This document shows positions 9,214 through 16,923 of a stretch of DNA of 54,106 nt, one piece after another. The DNA is from Dysgonomonas sp. 520 (lineage in GTDB: Bacteria; Bacteroidota; Bacteroidia; Bacteroidales; Dysgonomonadaceae). The DNA is taken from contig NZ_QVMP01000008.1 in assembly GCF_010501095.1 (NCBI RefSeq), positions 75,739 to 129,844 of the forward strand. Reading direction: 5' to 3'. A model generated the notes under the pieces. It saw only the letters and a program-made list of their open reading frames with translations. It did not search any database and was not told the origin of the DNA. Within the stretch, counting starts at the first letter, position 1, and each line of letters starts with the position of its first letter. The translations under genes were made by a program, and so were the position numbers.

Positions 9214-10731
9214 ATGAAAAAAAATTGGAAGAAAATTTCAACTTATGTGATTGTAGCTCTGGTGGGTGCAGGTGCAACTTTTGGTGCTTATAATCTTTAC
9301 AACAATCATTCGTCGGGCGAAATTGCCGACTATTACGATTATGGGAAAGATTTTCAGCAAGACCAGAATATCCATTTAGCTTCATTGACAGCGGAAGGTT
9401 ATCCCGATTTTACTAAAGCTGCAGAAAACTCGGTACATGCCGTAGTACATATAAAATCGGTGGTGAAATCGTCAGGAAGTTCGGGCAGAAGCCGAGGTGG
9501 TACGGGCGACCCGTTTTTTGACTATTTCTTTGGATTTGGCGATAAAGGAGGCAGTTCTCCTTACGAGTCTCAACCAAGTGTGGGCATGGGTTCTGGAGTT
9601 ATAATATCTAAAGATGGCTATATAATAACTAATAATCACGTTATTGATAAAGCAAACGATATAGAAGTTACGTTGAATGATAACCGAAAATTTACTGCAA
9701 AATTGGTTGGCACAGATCCGAAAACAGACATTGCCTTGTTGAAAATAGAAGGTGATAATTTCCCAACCATTCCTTTCGGGGATTCAGATAAACTGAAAGT
9801 CGGCGAATGGGTGTTGGCTATCGGTAACCCTTTCAACCTAAATTCGACTGTTACGGCAGGTATTGTGAGTGCAAAAAGTCGTGGTGGAATAGGTAGTGGA
9901 GATATTCAGTCATTTATTCAAACGGATGCTGCTATAAATAGAGGAAACAGTGGTGGAGCGTTGGTTAATACAGCGGGACAATTGATAGGTATCAATACAG
10001 CCATTTATTCTCAAACAGGAGATTTTGCAGGATACGGTTTTGCTGTACCAGTTTCAATTGCAGGAAAAGTAGTTGCTGATATCAAGGAATATGGAACTGT
10101 ACAAAGAGCAATACTTGGAGTAATTATTACAGACGTAAGTGTAGCAAAAGAGTCTGATGCAGATGAAGCTAAAAACTTGAAAGCGACAGAAGGCGCATAC
10201 GTGAACGATTTTGCAGAACGTAGTCCGGCTAAAGAAGCTGGTTTGGAAAAAGGAGATGTTATTGTGGGAGTTAATGATTCAAAGATAAAAAGTGTTAGCG
10301 AATTATTAGATCAGATAAACCGTTTCCGCCCCGGCGATAAAGTGAAAATCACATTTATGAGAGGAAGCACAACAAAAACAACAGAAATTGTTCTGAAAAA
10401 TAGTGCCGGCGATACCAAGATTGTGAAGAGCACGGACGGAATAGCCGCTGTTGGCGCTGCTTTCAAAACTCTAAGCGAGGAGAAAAAGAAACAATATGGA
10501 ATCCGTTCGGGAGTTGAAGTTGCCGGAGTTGACAATTCAGGTAAATTCAAAAAAGAAGGAATAACTAAAGGATTCATTATCACTAAAATAAACAATCAGA
10601 ATGTATCAACATCCGAAGACGTTGAAAGCATAATCAAGAAAGTTGCCGTAAGCGACGATAAAGTATTGTTTATCACAGGTTTCTACCCAAGCGGATCGAG
10701 AAAGTATTTTGCAATTGACCTGAGCGAATAA
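9214..10731 (+). CDS. HtrA/DegP-family periplasmic serine protease (Do family)
   Basis: A 505-aa envelope quality-control protease that degrades misfolded periplasmic proteins. It has an N-terminal signal or anchor (VIVALVGAGATFGAY). The trypsin-like domain carries the complete triad: His in ITNNHVI near 143, Asp in TDIALLKI near 172 and Ser in GNSGGAL near 246. Two PDZ domains follow (about 300-400, with SPAKEAGLEKGDVIVGV, and about 415-500, with KEGITKGFIITKINNQNV). The AT-rich leader has no strong ribosome-binding site, as is usual in this phylum. It ends at a hairpin terminator and is probably monocistronic. Confidence 0.95.
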   Translation: MKKNWKKISTYVIVALVGAGATFGAYNLYNNHSSGEIADYYDYGKDFQQDQNIHLASLTAEGYPDFTKAAENSVHAVVHIKSVVKSSGSSGRSRGGTGDPFFDYFFGFGDKGGSSPYESQPSVGMGSGVIISKDGYIITNNHVIDKANDIEVTLNDNRKFTAKLVGTDPKTDIALLKIEGDNFPTIPFGDSDKLKVGEWVLAIGNPFNLNSTVTAGIVSAKSRGGIGSGDIQSFIQTDAAINRGNSGGALVNTAGQLIGINTAIYSQTGDFAGYGFAVPVSIAGKVVADIKEYGTVQRAILGVIITDVSVAKESDADEAKNLKATEGAYVNDFAERSPAKEAGLEKGDVIVGVNDSKIKSVSELLDQINRFRPGDKVKITFMRGSTTKTTEIVLKNSAGDTKIVKSTDGIAAVGAAFKTLSEEKKKQYGIRSGVEVAGVDNSGKFKKEGITKGFIITKINNQNVSTSEDVESIIKKVAVSDDKVLFITGFYPSGSRKYFAIDLSE

Positions 10732-10757
10732 TAATTACGTATTATTAACTATAAATT

Positions 10758-10798
10758 AACGCTTAACTCTGAGGAATACCAAGGAGTTAAGCGTTTAT
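10758..10798 (+). terminator. Terminator hairpin after htrA
   Basis: AACGCTTAACTC (10758-10769) and GAGTTAAGCGTT (10784-10795) form a perfect 12-bp stem. The following T-run is short. Confidence 0.65.
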
Positions 10799-10933
10799 AA
10801 TTACGAAGAGAGGATATACAATATTCATTTTGCGCAAAATGAGAACTTTATTCTTAAGCAATAGTAAAGGAACGAAAAATGTATAACAAGAATTTATTAT
10901 CTGTGAAATGTAAATAATTCGGCAAATTTTTAG

Positions 10934-10941
10934 TATATTTG
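10934..10941 (+). promoter_or_regulatory. -7 box for rpoD
   Basis: TATATTTG matches TAnnTTTG and lies 37 bases before the rpoD start, implying a leader of about 30 bases. Confidence 0.55.
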
Positions 10942-10978
10942 CAAGCATTTTTGGATAATATACAATAACTTTATATAG

Positions 10979-11839
10979 ATGAGACAATTAAAGATTACCA
11001 AATCTATCACTAATCGTGAGAGCGCTTCTCTGGATAAATATCTGCAAGAAATTGGGCGTGAAGACCTGATCACTGTTGAAGAAGAAGTTGAATTAGCTCA
11101 AGCCATTAAACGTGGCGACAGGGCTGCTTTGGAGAAACTAACTCGAGCGAATTTACGTTTCGTCGTATCTGTAGCAAAGCAATATCAAAATCAAGGATTA
11201 AGTTTACCTGACTTGATAAATGAAGGAAACCTGGGTCTGATAAAGGCAGCGGAAAAGTTTGACGAAACCCGTGGGTTTAAATTTATCAGTTATGCGGTGT
11301 GGTGGATTCGCCAGTCTATACTTCAGGCATTGGCCGAACAGTCACGTATAGTACGTTTGCCGTTGAATCAGGTGGGTTCGTTGAACAAAATAAGCAAGGC
11401 ATTCTCCAAGTTTGAACAAGAAAACGAAAGAAAGCCATCGGCAGAAGAATTGGCTCTGGAATTGGATATTCCGGTGGATAAAATAGCAGACTCGCTGAAA
11501 GTGTCGGGTAGGCACATATCTATGGATGCACCGTTTGTGGAAGGAGAAGACAACAGTTTGTTAGACGTGTTGGTGAATGATGATGCGCCCATTGCAGACC
11601 GTTCGCTTATCAATGAGTCGCTTCAACAAGAAATTGAGAGAGCTTTGTCTACACTGACCGAAAGAGAACGTGATATAATCAAGATGTTTTTCGGAATCGG
11701 TTATCAGGAGATGACACTCGAAGAAATTGGTGATAAATTCCAGTTGACACGTGAACGTGTTAGACAGATTAAAGAGAAAGCAATCAAGAGATTGCGTCAA
11801 AACTCAAGAAGTAAATTGCTTAAAGGTTATTTAGGCTAA
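10979..11839 (+). CDS. rpoD: Primary RNA polymerase sigma factor (RpoD/SigA, Bacteroidetes type)
   Basis: A 286-aa sigma-70 factor, the housekeeping form in Bacteroidetes, which lack the long region 1.1 and the non-conserved insert. Region 1.2/2 starts at [14 protein letters not shown]. Region 2.3-2.4 reads [20 protein letters not shown], region 3 contains [18 protein letters not shown], and region 4.2 has the helix-turn-helix [20 protein letters not shown] near the C-terminus. It should recognise the TTTG / TAnnTTTG promoters listed throughout this annotation. A terminator and a 139-bp mobile repeat follow it. Confidence 0.95.
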   Translation: MRQLKITKSITNRESASLDKYLQEIGREDLITVEEEVELAQAIKRGDRAALEKLTRANLRFVVSVAKQYQNQGLSLPDLINEGNLGLIKAAEKFDETRGFKFISYAVWWIRQSILQALAEQSRIVRLPLNQVGSLNKISKAFSKFEQENERKPSAEELALELDIPVDKIADSLKVSGRHISMDAPFVEGEDNSLLDVLVNDDAPIADRSLINESLQQEIERALSTLTERERDIIKMFFGIGYQEMTLEEIGDKFQLTRERVRQIKEKAIKRLRQNSRSKLLKGYLG

Positions 11840-11862
11840 CAAAAATAGAGATTAATATAGTT

Positions 11863-11895
11863 AAGAGATTGCACAGATGTGCAATCTCTTTTTTG
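11863..11895 (+). terminator. Terminator after rpoD
   Basis: AAGAGATTGCA (11863-11873) pairs perfectly with TGCAATCTCTT (11880-11890), followed by a run of T. This is a classic intrinsic terminator. Confidence 0.88.
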
Positions 11896-11936
11896 TATAT
11901 TTATATTCATCGAATAAATCGTTGTTTGATGAAATT

Positions 11937-12075
11937 GAAACCGTCTAGACTTTTTCGTTTTATTCAATTTTGTCATCCTGAGAGTATCGAAGGATCTGTT
12001 TTTTAGATGTTTCACTACGTTCAACATGACAAAAACTCAAAAATTAAGTATAATTTAAAAAGTCTAGATGACTTC
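11937..12075 (+). mobile_element. 139-bp MITE, copy A, flanked by ATT target duplication
   Basis: This copy is identical by eye, over 139 bases, to the inverted copy at 39639-39777. The ends are imperfect 19-bp inverted repeats: GAAACCGTCTAGACTTTTT on the left and, as reverse complement, GAAGTCATCTAGACTTTTT on the right. The flanks are a 3-base direct repeat, ATT at 11934-11936 and 12076-12078. The interior (11972-12030) is a partly palindromic core starting GTCATCCTGA and ending AACATGAC. No protein is encoded, so movement would need a transposase supplied elsewhere. It makes up most of the 340-base gap between rpoD and the glycosyltransferase gene. Confidence 0.85.
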
Positions 12076-12156
12076 ATTGAAAGATCCGTGACCTTAAATA
12101 GTTTTGAAAAATTTAAAAAAAATATTTTATTTAATATATTCTATTTCGTAATTGTT

Positions 12157-12164
12157 TATATTTG
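12157..12164 (+). promoter_or_regulatory. -7 box that fixes the start of the glycosyltransferase gene
   Basis: TATATTTG lies 16 bases before ATG 12180. It overlaps the alternative upstream ATG at 12162, which would therefore sit inside the promoter. This favours the start at 12180. Confidence 0.6.
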
Positions 12165-12179
12165 GGCAAAAATCAAGAT

Positions 12180-12923
12180 ATGGGAGATTCTTTAGTAATA
12201 ATACCGACTTATAACGAAAAGGAAAACATTGAGAATATAATCAAGGTTGTATTTTCGTTGCCAAAAAAATTTCACGTATTGATTATAGATGATGGTTCTC
12301 CCGATGGCACCGCTCAAATCGTTAAAAATCTACAAAAAGAATTTAGCGATTCGTTGTTTATGATCGAAAGAGAAGGAAAATTGGGCTTAGGTACGGCATA
12401 TATTGCCGGATTCAAGTGGGCGTTATCAAAAGAATATGAGTATATCTTTGAAATGGATGCCGATTTTTCGCACGACCCAAAAGACTTGTTGCGGCTGTAT
12501 GACGCATGTGTTAATGAAGGCGCCGATTTAGCCATAGGCTCTCGTTACAATGTTGGGGTGAATGTTGTTAACTGGCCAATGGGGCGGGTCATTATGTCGT
12601 ATTTTGCATCCAAATATGTGAAATTGATTACAGGCATGAAAGTGCATGACGCCACAGCAGGATTTGTTTGTTACAAGAGAAAAGTTCTGGAAACAATAGA
12701 TTTGGATCAGGTTCAGTTTAAAGGATATGCTTTTCAGATCGAGATGAAATATACTGCATATTGCCTTGGTTTCAACCTGAAAGAAGTTTCAATTATTTTT
12801 GTTAATCGTGTTTTGGGTGTGTCAAAAATGAATAGCGGAATATTCAGTGAGGCTTTCTTCGGAGTCATACGCTTACGCATCCGTAAAATGTTGGGGAAAT
12901 TTAGGCCTCATCAAGCTCAATAA
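12180..12923 (+). CDS. Family 2 glycosyltransferase, polyprenol monophosphomannose synthase-like (DPM1)
   Basis: A 247-aa GT-A glycosyltransferase without membrane helices, expected to transfer a sugar from a nucleotide donor to a polyprenyl phosphate at the inner face of the membrane. The N-terminus VIIPTYNEKENI is typical. The nucleotide-binding motif DDGSPDGT is near residue 37 and the metal-binding EMDADFSHDP near 90. The C-terminal region, with ATAGFVCYKR and FKGYAFQIEM, matches DPM1-like enzymes. The start is taken at 12180 because a -7 box precedes it. The DUF3943 gene follows 30 bases later, likely in the same operon. The sugar specificity is inferred. Confidence 0.88.
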   Translation: MGDSLVIIPTYNEKENIENIIKVVFSLPKKFHVLIIDDGSPDGTAQIVKNLQKEFSDSLFMIEREGKLGLGTAYIAGFKWALSKEYEYIFEMDADFSHDPKDLLRLYDACVNEGADLAIGSRYNVGVNVVNWPMGRVIMSYFASKYVKLITGMKVHDATAGFVCYKRKVLETIDLDQVQFKGYAFQIEMKYTAYCLGFNLKEVSIIFVNRVLGVSKMNSGIFSEAFFGVIRLRIRKMLGKFRPHQAQ

Positions 12924-12953
12924 CACTCGCATTTATTACAATACACTAAACTT

Positions 12954-14447
12954 ATGATCAGTTCTATCAGGAAACTCGTAATAATCATTTTTCTGTCAAT
13001 AATACTTCCTTCTAATGTATATTCTCAATACTCATCAATGAGAAAACAACTTAGCACTATCCGACCTGCCGATTCGATCGACATAGCATATTACGGTAAA
13101 AGAAACTGGTGGAGTGCAGCAGGACAGGTGGTTGGTCTGAATATGGGAATATGGGCGTTCGACAGGTATGTAACCAAGTCTGACTTTGCGTATATAAACG
13201 CCCGCACTATAAAAGCCAACTTCAAGCATGGTTTTGTGTGGGACAACGATCAACTGGGAACAAACATGTTCCTTCACCCATATCATGGCAGCATGTATTT
13301 CAATGCGGCACGTTCCAATGGATTTAGTTATCTTGGGTCTTCGGCTTTTGCCTTGGGAGGAAGTCTTATGTGGGAAATGTTTCTGGAAAATGAATATCCG
13401 TCGATCAATGATGTGATAGCAACACCAATAGGTGGTACAATATTCGGAGAGGTGTTTCACCGGGCGTCGGATATGGTGATAGACGACCGAAAAACAGGTC
13501 GAGAGAGGGTTGTGCGGGAAGTGGCTGCATTTTTGATTACACCAACCAGAGGTTTGTCCCGATTGATTAACGGTGATACGTGGAAAAAACGGTCAACCTC
13601 GGGGCGTCAGCACGGAATACCCAATGTCAGCATCGAAACGTCAATAGGAATTAGAGGCTTGGAGTTGGAAGACCCCATCATAGACGAAGGACTTGGTGGT
13701 GCTCTTATGGGCTCTATCGAATATGGAGAAAGATACGAAACAGACGGACTGAAGCCGTACGATTATTTTTCGCTCAGAGCAGGTCTGTATCTTCAAAAAG
13801 GCCAGCCTATTTTGGGGCAGATAAATGTGATGGGACGAATTTGGGGTGGCGATCTTGTTGATAATAAAACAGATTATCTTAATATTGGCGTATATCAGCA
13901 TTTCGATTATTACGATTCGGATACAATTTCGGATGTGTCCAATAAAATCCCTTACAAGTTTGGAACACCCGCTTCGTTCGGAGTCGGACTGATGCACAAA
14001 AGTAAACGTTTGAATAATTGGAATATTAATTCGCATGCACATTTTTCGGGCATAATATTAGGAGGTTCGTTAAGCGATCATTATGTGGTAGACAAAAGGC
14101 AATACAATCTGGGTAGCGGCTTTTCGTGGCTTGCAGGTGGTGCAATATCGTATAAAGACAAAATAGGAGTGTCTATGTGGCACGAAGGCTATCGTCTTTT
14201 CACATGGAAAGGGTATCCTAAGAATTTTAACTTAGATTCTGTTGACGAAAAGAAACTCAATTATCAGGGCGACCATTCAAATGCTTCTTTCAGCACAACC
14301 AATTTTAAGATTGATATAAAACTGAAAAAACAGTTTTATCTAACCTCGATGTTTACATATTACAGGCGTTCTACGGCTTATCAGGATTTTAAGAATGTAT
14401 ATTCTCAAACTAATGATGTGAAGCTAATGCTCACATACAAATATTAG
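12954..14447 (+). CDS. DUF3943 outer-membrane-associated protein
   Basis: A 497-aa protein with a signal peptide (LVIIIFLSIILPSNVYS, cleavage near QYSS). The N-terminal part matches DUF3943: NWWSAAGQVVGLNMGIWAFDR, then FKHGFVWDNDQLGTNMFLHPYHGSMYFNAAR. The C-terminal half is rich in alternating aromatic and polar residues (SMWHEGYRLFTW, KKQFYLTSMFTYYRR) and ends in a short aromatic stretch (TYKY), as in outer-membrane beta-barrels. The function is unknown. It lies between a lipid-sugar synthase and ybaK, 9 bases before the latter, which suggests one operon. Confidence 0.8.
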   Translation: MISSIRKLVIIIFLSIILPSNVYSQYSSMRKQLSTIRPADSIDIAYYGKRNWWSAAGQVVGLNMGIWAFDRYVTKSDFAYINARTIKANFKHGFVWDNDQLGTNMFLHPYHGSMYFNAARSNGFSYLGSSAFALGGSLMWEMFLENEYPSINDVIATPIGGTIFGEVFHRASDMVIDDRKTGRERVVREVAAFLITPTRGLSRLINGDTWKKRSTSGRQHGIPNVSIETSIGIRGLELEDPIIDEGLGGALMGSIEYGERYETDGLKPYDYFSLRAGLYLQKGQPILGQINVMGRIWGGDLVDNKTDYLNIGVYQHFDYYDSDTISDVSNKIPYKFGTPASFGVGLMHKSKRLNNWNINSHAHFSGIILGGSLSDHYVVDKRQYNLGSGFSWLAGGAISYKDKIGVSMWHEGYRLFTWKGYPKNFNLDSVDEKKLNYQGDHSNASFSTTNFKIDIKLKKQFYLTSMFTYYRRSTAYQDFKNVYSQTNDVKLMLTYKY

Positions 14448-14456
14448 GCTAAGGGT

Positions 14457-14936
14457 ATGAAAATAAACAAAACAAATGCCGCCCGGTTATTGGATCAGGC
14501 AAAAATATCATACGAACTGATAACATACGAGGTTGACGAATCGGATTTAAGTGCCGTGCATGTAGCCGAACAACTTGATGAACCTATTGAGCAAGTATTC
14601 AAAACCTTAGTCCTCAAAGGAGACAAAACAGGTTATTTTGTGTGCATAATTCCGGGAGCGGAAGAACTTGACCTGAAATTAGCGGCAAAAGTATCGGGCA
14701 ATAAAAATTGCGATATGATCCCGATGAAAGACTTGCTGTCTATAACAGGTTATATTCGTGGTGCATGTTCCCCGATCGGGATGAAAAAGCATTTTCCTGC
14801 ATACATTCATTCTTCATGTAAAGACTTCAGTTTCATATATATCAGTGCCGGAGTGAGAGGTATGCAGATAAAAATGAACCCAACCGACTTGCTATCCCTA
14901 ATCAAAGCGGAAGACCATTTACTTATCAAATCATAA
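14457..14936 (+). CDS. ybaK: Cys-tRNA(Pro)/YbaK-type aminoacyl-tRNA deacylase
   Basis: A 159-aa YbaK/EbsC-family trans-editing protein, which hydrolyses Cys-tRNA(Pro) mischarged by prolyl-tRNA synthetase. The conserved N-terminal layout KTNAARLLDQAKISYELITYEVDE is present, followed by DEPIEQVFKTLVLKGDK and the functional lysine region GYIRGACSPIGMKK. Length and motifs fit the family. It starts 9 bases after DUF3943 and is probably translated from the same message. The exact tRNA substrate is inferred from the family. Confidence 0.9.
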   Translation: MKINKTNAARLLDQAKISYELITYEVDESDLSAVHVAEQLDEPIEQVFKTLVLKGDKTGYFVCIIPGAEELDLKLAAKVSGNKNCDMIPMKDLLSITGYIRGACSPIGMKKHFPAYIHSSCKDFSFIYISAGVRGMQIKMNPTDLLSLIKAEDHLLIKS

Positions 14937-14979
14937 AAAAAATCAGAGAATGTGATTTTTATCTCTAAAATGCCTATTT

Positions 14980-15612
14980 TTGAAATGGTTTGATCAATAT
15001 AAAATCAGGTTGAAGGGATATCTCTCCATATTTATTTTTTTCGTATTCTTATGCTTGGGAGTGCAAGCACAAGAATCGGATTCGTATCGGTATCAGCGTA
15101 AAATACAGTATCACTATACAGTTCAGGACGGTGATACCTTGTTGTTCGGCGTAATACCTAACATTACCATTTTCAATCCGTTAGTTTTCAAGAACAACAA
15201 GGAAGAAATAGAATATAATAAGTTGATAAGGGATGTGAGAAAAACGCTTCCTTATGCCAAGGCTGTTACGTATAGCATCATTGAAACATACGAATACATG
15301 CAGACTTTGCCGGACGACAAGGCAAAGCAAAAGCATCTGGATCAGGTGAAAAAATACATGATGGACGAATATAAGCCCAAGATGAAGAAACTTACCCGCC
15401 GACAGGGGCAGATACTCATAAAACTGATAGACAGGGAAGCCAGTTCAACATCATACTACATCGTAAAATCTATAGTTGGCAGTTTTCAGGCAGGGATGTA
15501 TAATGTTTTCGCCGGAATTTTTGGAAACAGCCTCAAAACAAAATACGATCCCGAAGGAAAAGACAAGCTGATTGAACGCATTGCCATTCTGATAGAAGAA
15601 GGAGTCTTATAG
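14980..15612 (+). CDS. DUF4294 secreted or periplasmic protein; non-ATG start
   Basis: A protein of up to 210 aa with a signal sequence (YLSIFIFFVFLCLGVQAQ) and a charged helical body (KKLTRRQGQILIKLIDREASSTSYYIVKSIVGSFQAGMYN split across the middle) matching DUF4294; function unknown. No in-frame ATG precedes the signal peptide. The frame opens after a stop at 14953-14955, and the only possible starts are TTG 14980 and TTG 15010. A -7-like box TATTTTTG at 14975-14982 overlaps the first, so TTG 15010 (200 aa, start MKGYLS) is plausible. It follows ybaK by 43 bases. Confidence 0.78.
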   Translation: MKWFDQYKIRLKGYLSIFIFFVFLCLGVQAQESDSYRYQRKIQYHYTVQDGDTLLFGVIPNITIFNPLVFKNNKEEIEYNKLIRDVRKTLPYAKAVTYSIIETYEYMQTLPDDKAKQKHLDQVKKYMMDEYKPKMKKLTRRQGQILIKLIDREASSTSYYIVKSIVGSFQAGMYNVFAGIFGNSLKTKYDPEGKDKLIERIAILIEEGVL

Positions 15613-15655
15613 TTGACATATGAGTAATCAATAATATTTATATATCAATAATGCC

Positions 15656-15780
15656 AATCAGTATTTGGATCTTCTATAATAAAAACGTTGGTTTAAATTC
15701 GATAATAACGATTGCAGGGGCGTATTGAATGCGTCCGCTATAGGTTGTTCCTGTCGGGTAAATGCAATTCACCCTTGTTT
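15656..15780 (+). repeat. Degenerate dispersed repeat (AATCAGTAnTTG end plus G/C-rich palindromic part)
   Basis: AATCAGTATTTGGA at 15656 and the following ATAAAAACGTTG resemble the left end of the element at 8400. TTCGATAATAACGATTGC (15698-15715) recurs with one change at 21160-21177. Next comes a decayed palindrome of the type GGGGCGTATTGAATGCGTCC. The 308-base gap 15613-15920 holds this plus sequence of unknown origin, with no credible gene. Confidence 0.55.
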
Positions 15781-15920
15781 TTTAATAAACCATACCCATT
15801 AATCAGTCATCTAAAAGCAAGCGGGACGGGATTGATTTCACCCACGGAAGATTGGTTTCTTTCAATGTTTTCCAGCTTTTCAGGCTCACCATCACCAAGT
15901 CTTGTTTCTTTAGGATGTCG

Positions 15921-16196
15921 CTATCTGACTAGTCCTATCTTCTGGCAAATCCAACCAAAAAGACGGACAAACATCAATATTACAATTATTTGTAATAAGA
16001 GAATAGCCACAGACCCCGTGGCTTCGCTAAATACGGACAGCGTGAAATTTTTCCAGGCCGAAAGCTGTGACGTAACTACTTCTAACTGACGATGTGCTTC
16101 AAGATTACTTTCTCCGAAAAAGAAAATAACATACATTATAATACATAAAACACCGATTACCGATATATAGTAAATGAGGTTTCTATATTTCTTCAT
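15921..16196 (-). pseudogene. N-terminal remnant of a CPA2-type cation:proton antiporter
   Basis: A 91-aa frame starting MKKYRNLIYYISVIGVLCII, with a second hydrophobic helix VAILLLQIIVILMFVRLFGW, ending ...CQKIGLVR and a stop. In Bacteroidetes Kef-type antiporters this same beginning leads into a long transport domain after the KIGQPTVIGEI motif. Here the homology stops at KIG and the rest of the gene is missing. The downstream sequence, still open for about 35 codons after the stop, does not look like an antiporter. A start nine codons upstream (16223) would overlap the promoter. It could still make a short two-helix membrane peptide. Confidence 0.72.
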
Positions 16197-16222
16197 GCAA
16201 GCAGATTCCCTTTTGTTTGACA

Positions 16223-16255
16223 CAAAGATACATTATTTGAAATTAATCTTTCAAA
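16223..16255 (-). promoter_or_regulatory. Promoter of the antiporter remnant
   Basis: On the minus strand TTTG (16255-16252), a 21-base spacer and TATCTTTG (16230-16223) give a good Bacteroidetes promoter. The remnant may therefore still be transcribed. Confidence 0.6.
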
Positions 16256-16300
16256 AATAAAGTAAAAACAAGATTAACACTGATTATTTTTTTTATTTAT

Positions 16301-16308
16301 TACCTTTG
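16301..16308 (+). promoter_or_regulatory. -7 box for the XRE-cupin / acyl-CoA ligase operon
   Basis: TACCTTTG matches TAnnTTTG, 30 bases before the start of the regulator gene. Confidence 0.55.
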
Positions 16309-16337
16309 GACGATTTTTATTACTAAAATGCTATACA

Positions 16338-16892
16338 ATGAATGAAGAACTGAAGCAAATAGGCTTGCGGCTAAAAGGCTTACGCGATGCGCTTGAACTT
16401 ACACAAGAAGAAGTTGCTTCTTCCTGTAATATTTCGGTAGAAGATTATAAACTATATGAAGACGGGAAGAAGGACATTTCGATCAGCATCCTGAAAAACA
16501 TTGCAGACAAATATAAGATCGACCTCAACACGCTTATGTTTGACGAAGAGCCGCACATGAGCAGTTATGCCCTGACCAGAAAAAACAAGGGATTGTCTAT
16601 AAATCGTGTCGATGAATATGACTATCAGGCTTTGGCAAGTGGTTTTATAAACAGAAAAGCTGATATTTTTGTTGTAACGGCAAAACCCGAAAGCGAAGGC
16701 CATCCGATACATTTAAGCCAACATTCGGGGCAAGAGTTTTGCCTTGTATTCGAGGGTCGCTTGTTGATTCAGGTGAACGGAAAAGATTTGGTTCTGGAAG
16801 TTGGAGATAGTCTATACTTCGACCCTAGCCTGCCTCACGGAATGTTAGCGTTGGACGGGAAACCCGCCAAATTTCTTACAGTAATAGTATAA
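16338..16892 (+). CDS. XRE-family transcriptional regulator with C-terminal cupin domain
   Basis: A 184-aa regulator. An N-terminal XRE helix-turn-helix is at about residues 8-65 (LKGLRDALELTQEEVASSCN, then LKNIADKYKIDLNTL). A C-terminal cupin_2 fold is at about 110-184 (LSQHSGQEFCLVFEGRLLIQ, then LEVGDSLYFDPSLPHGM), which would bind a small ligand. It is followed after 31 bases by an AMP-binding acyl-CoA ligase gene. The pair looks like a ligand-controlled operon in which the cupin senses a substrate or product of the ligase. The ligand is not known. Confidence 0.9.
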   Translation: MNEELKQIGLRLKGLRDALELTQEEVASSCNISVEDYKLYEDGKKDISISILKNIADKYKIDLNTLMFDEEPHMSSYALTRKNKGLSINRVDEYDYQALASGFINRKADIFVVTAKPESEGHPIHLSQHSGQEFCLVFEGRLLIQVNGKDLVLEVGDSLYFDPSLPHGMLALDGKPAKFLTVIV

Positions 16893-16923
16893 TTTAACCA
16901 GACTCAAACGACACGGACGAATA

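Noticed and set aside
11836-12027. 63-aa minus-strand frame (MLNVVKHLKNRSF...)
   Set aside because: It is the translation of the 139-bp MITE and recurs with the second copy; not a protein-coding gene.
15712-16089. 125-aa plus-strand frame opposite the antiporter remnant
   Set aside because: It starts in repeat debris and runs antisense to the recognisable antiporter N-terminus.
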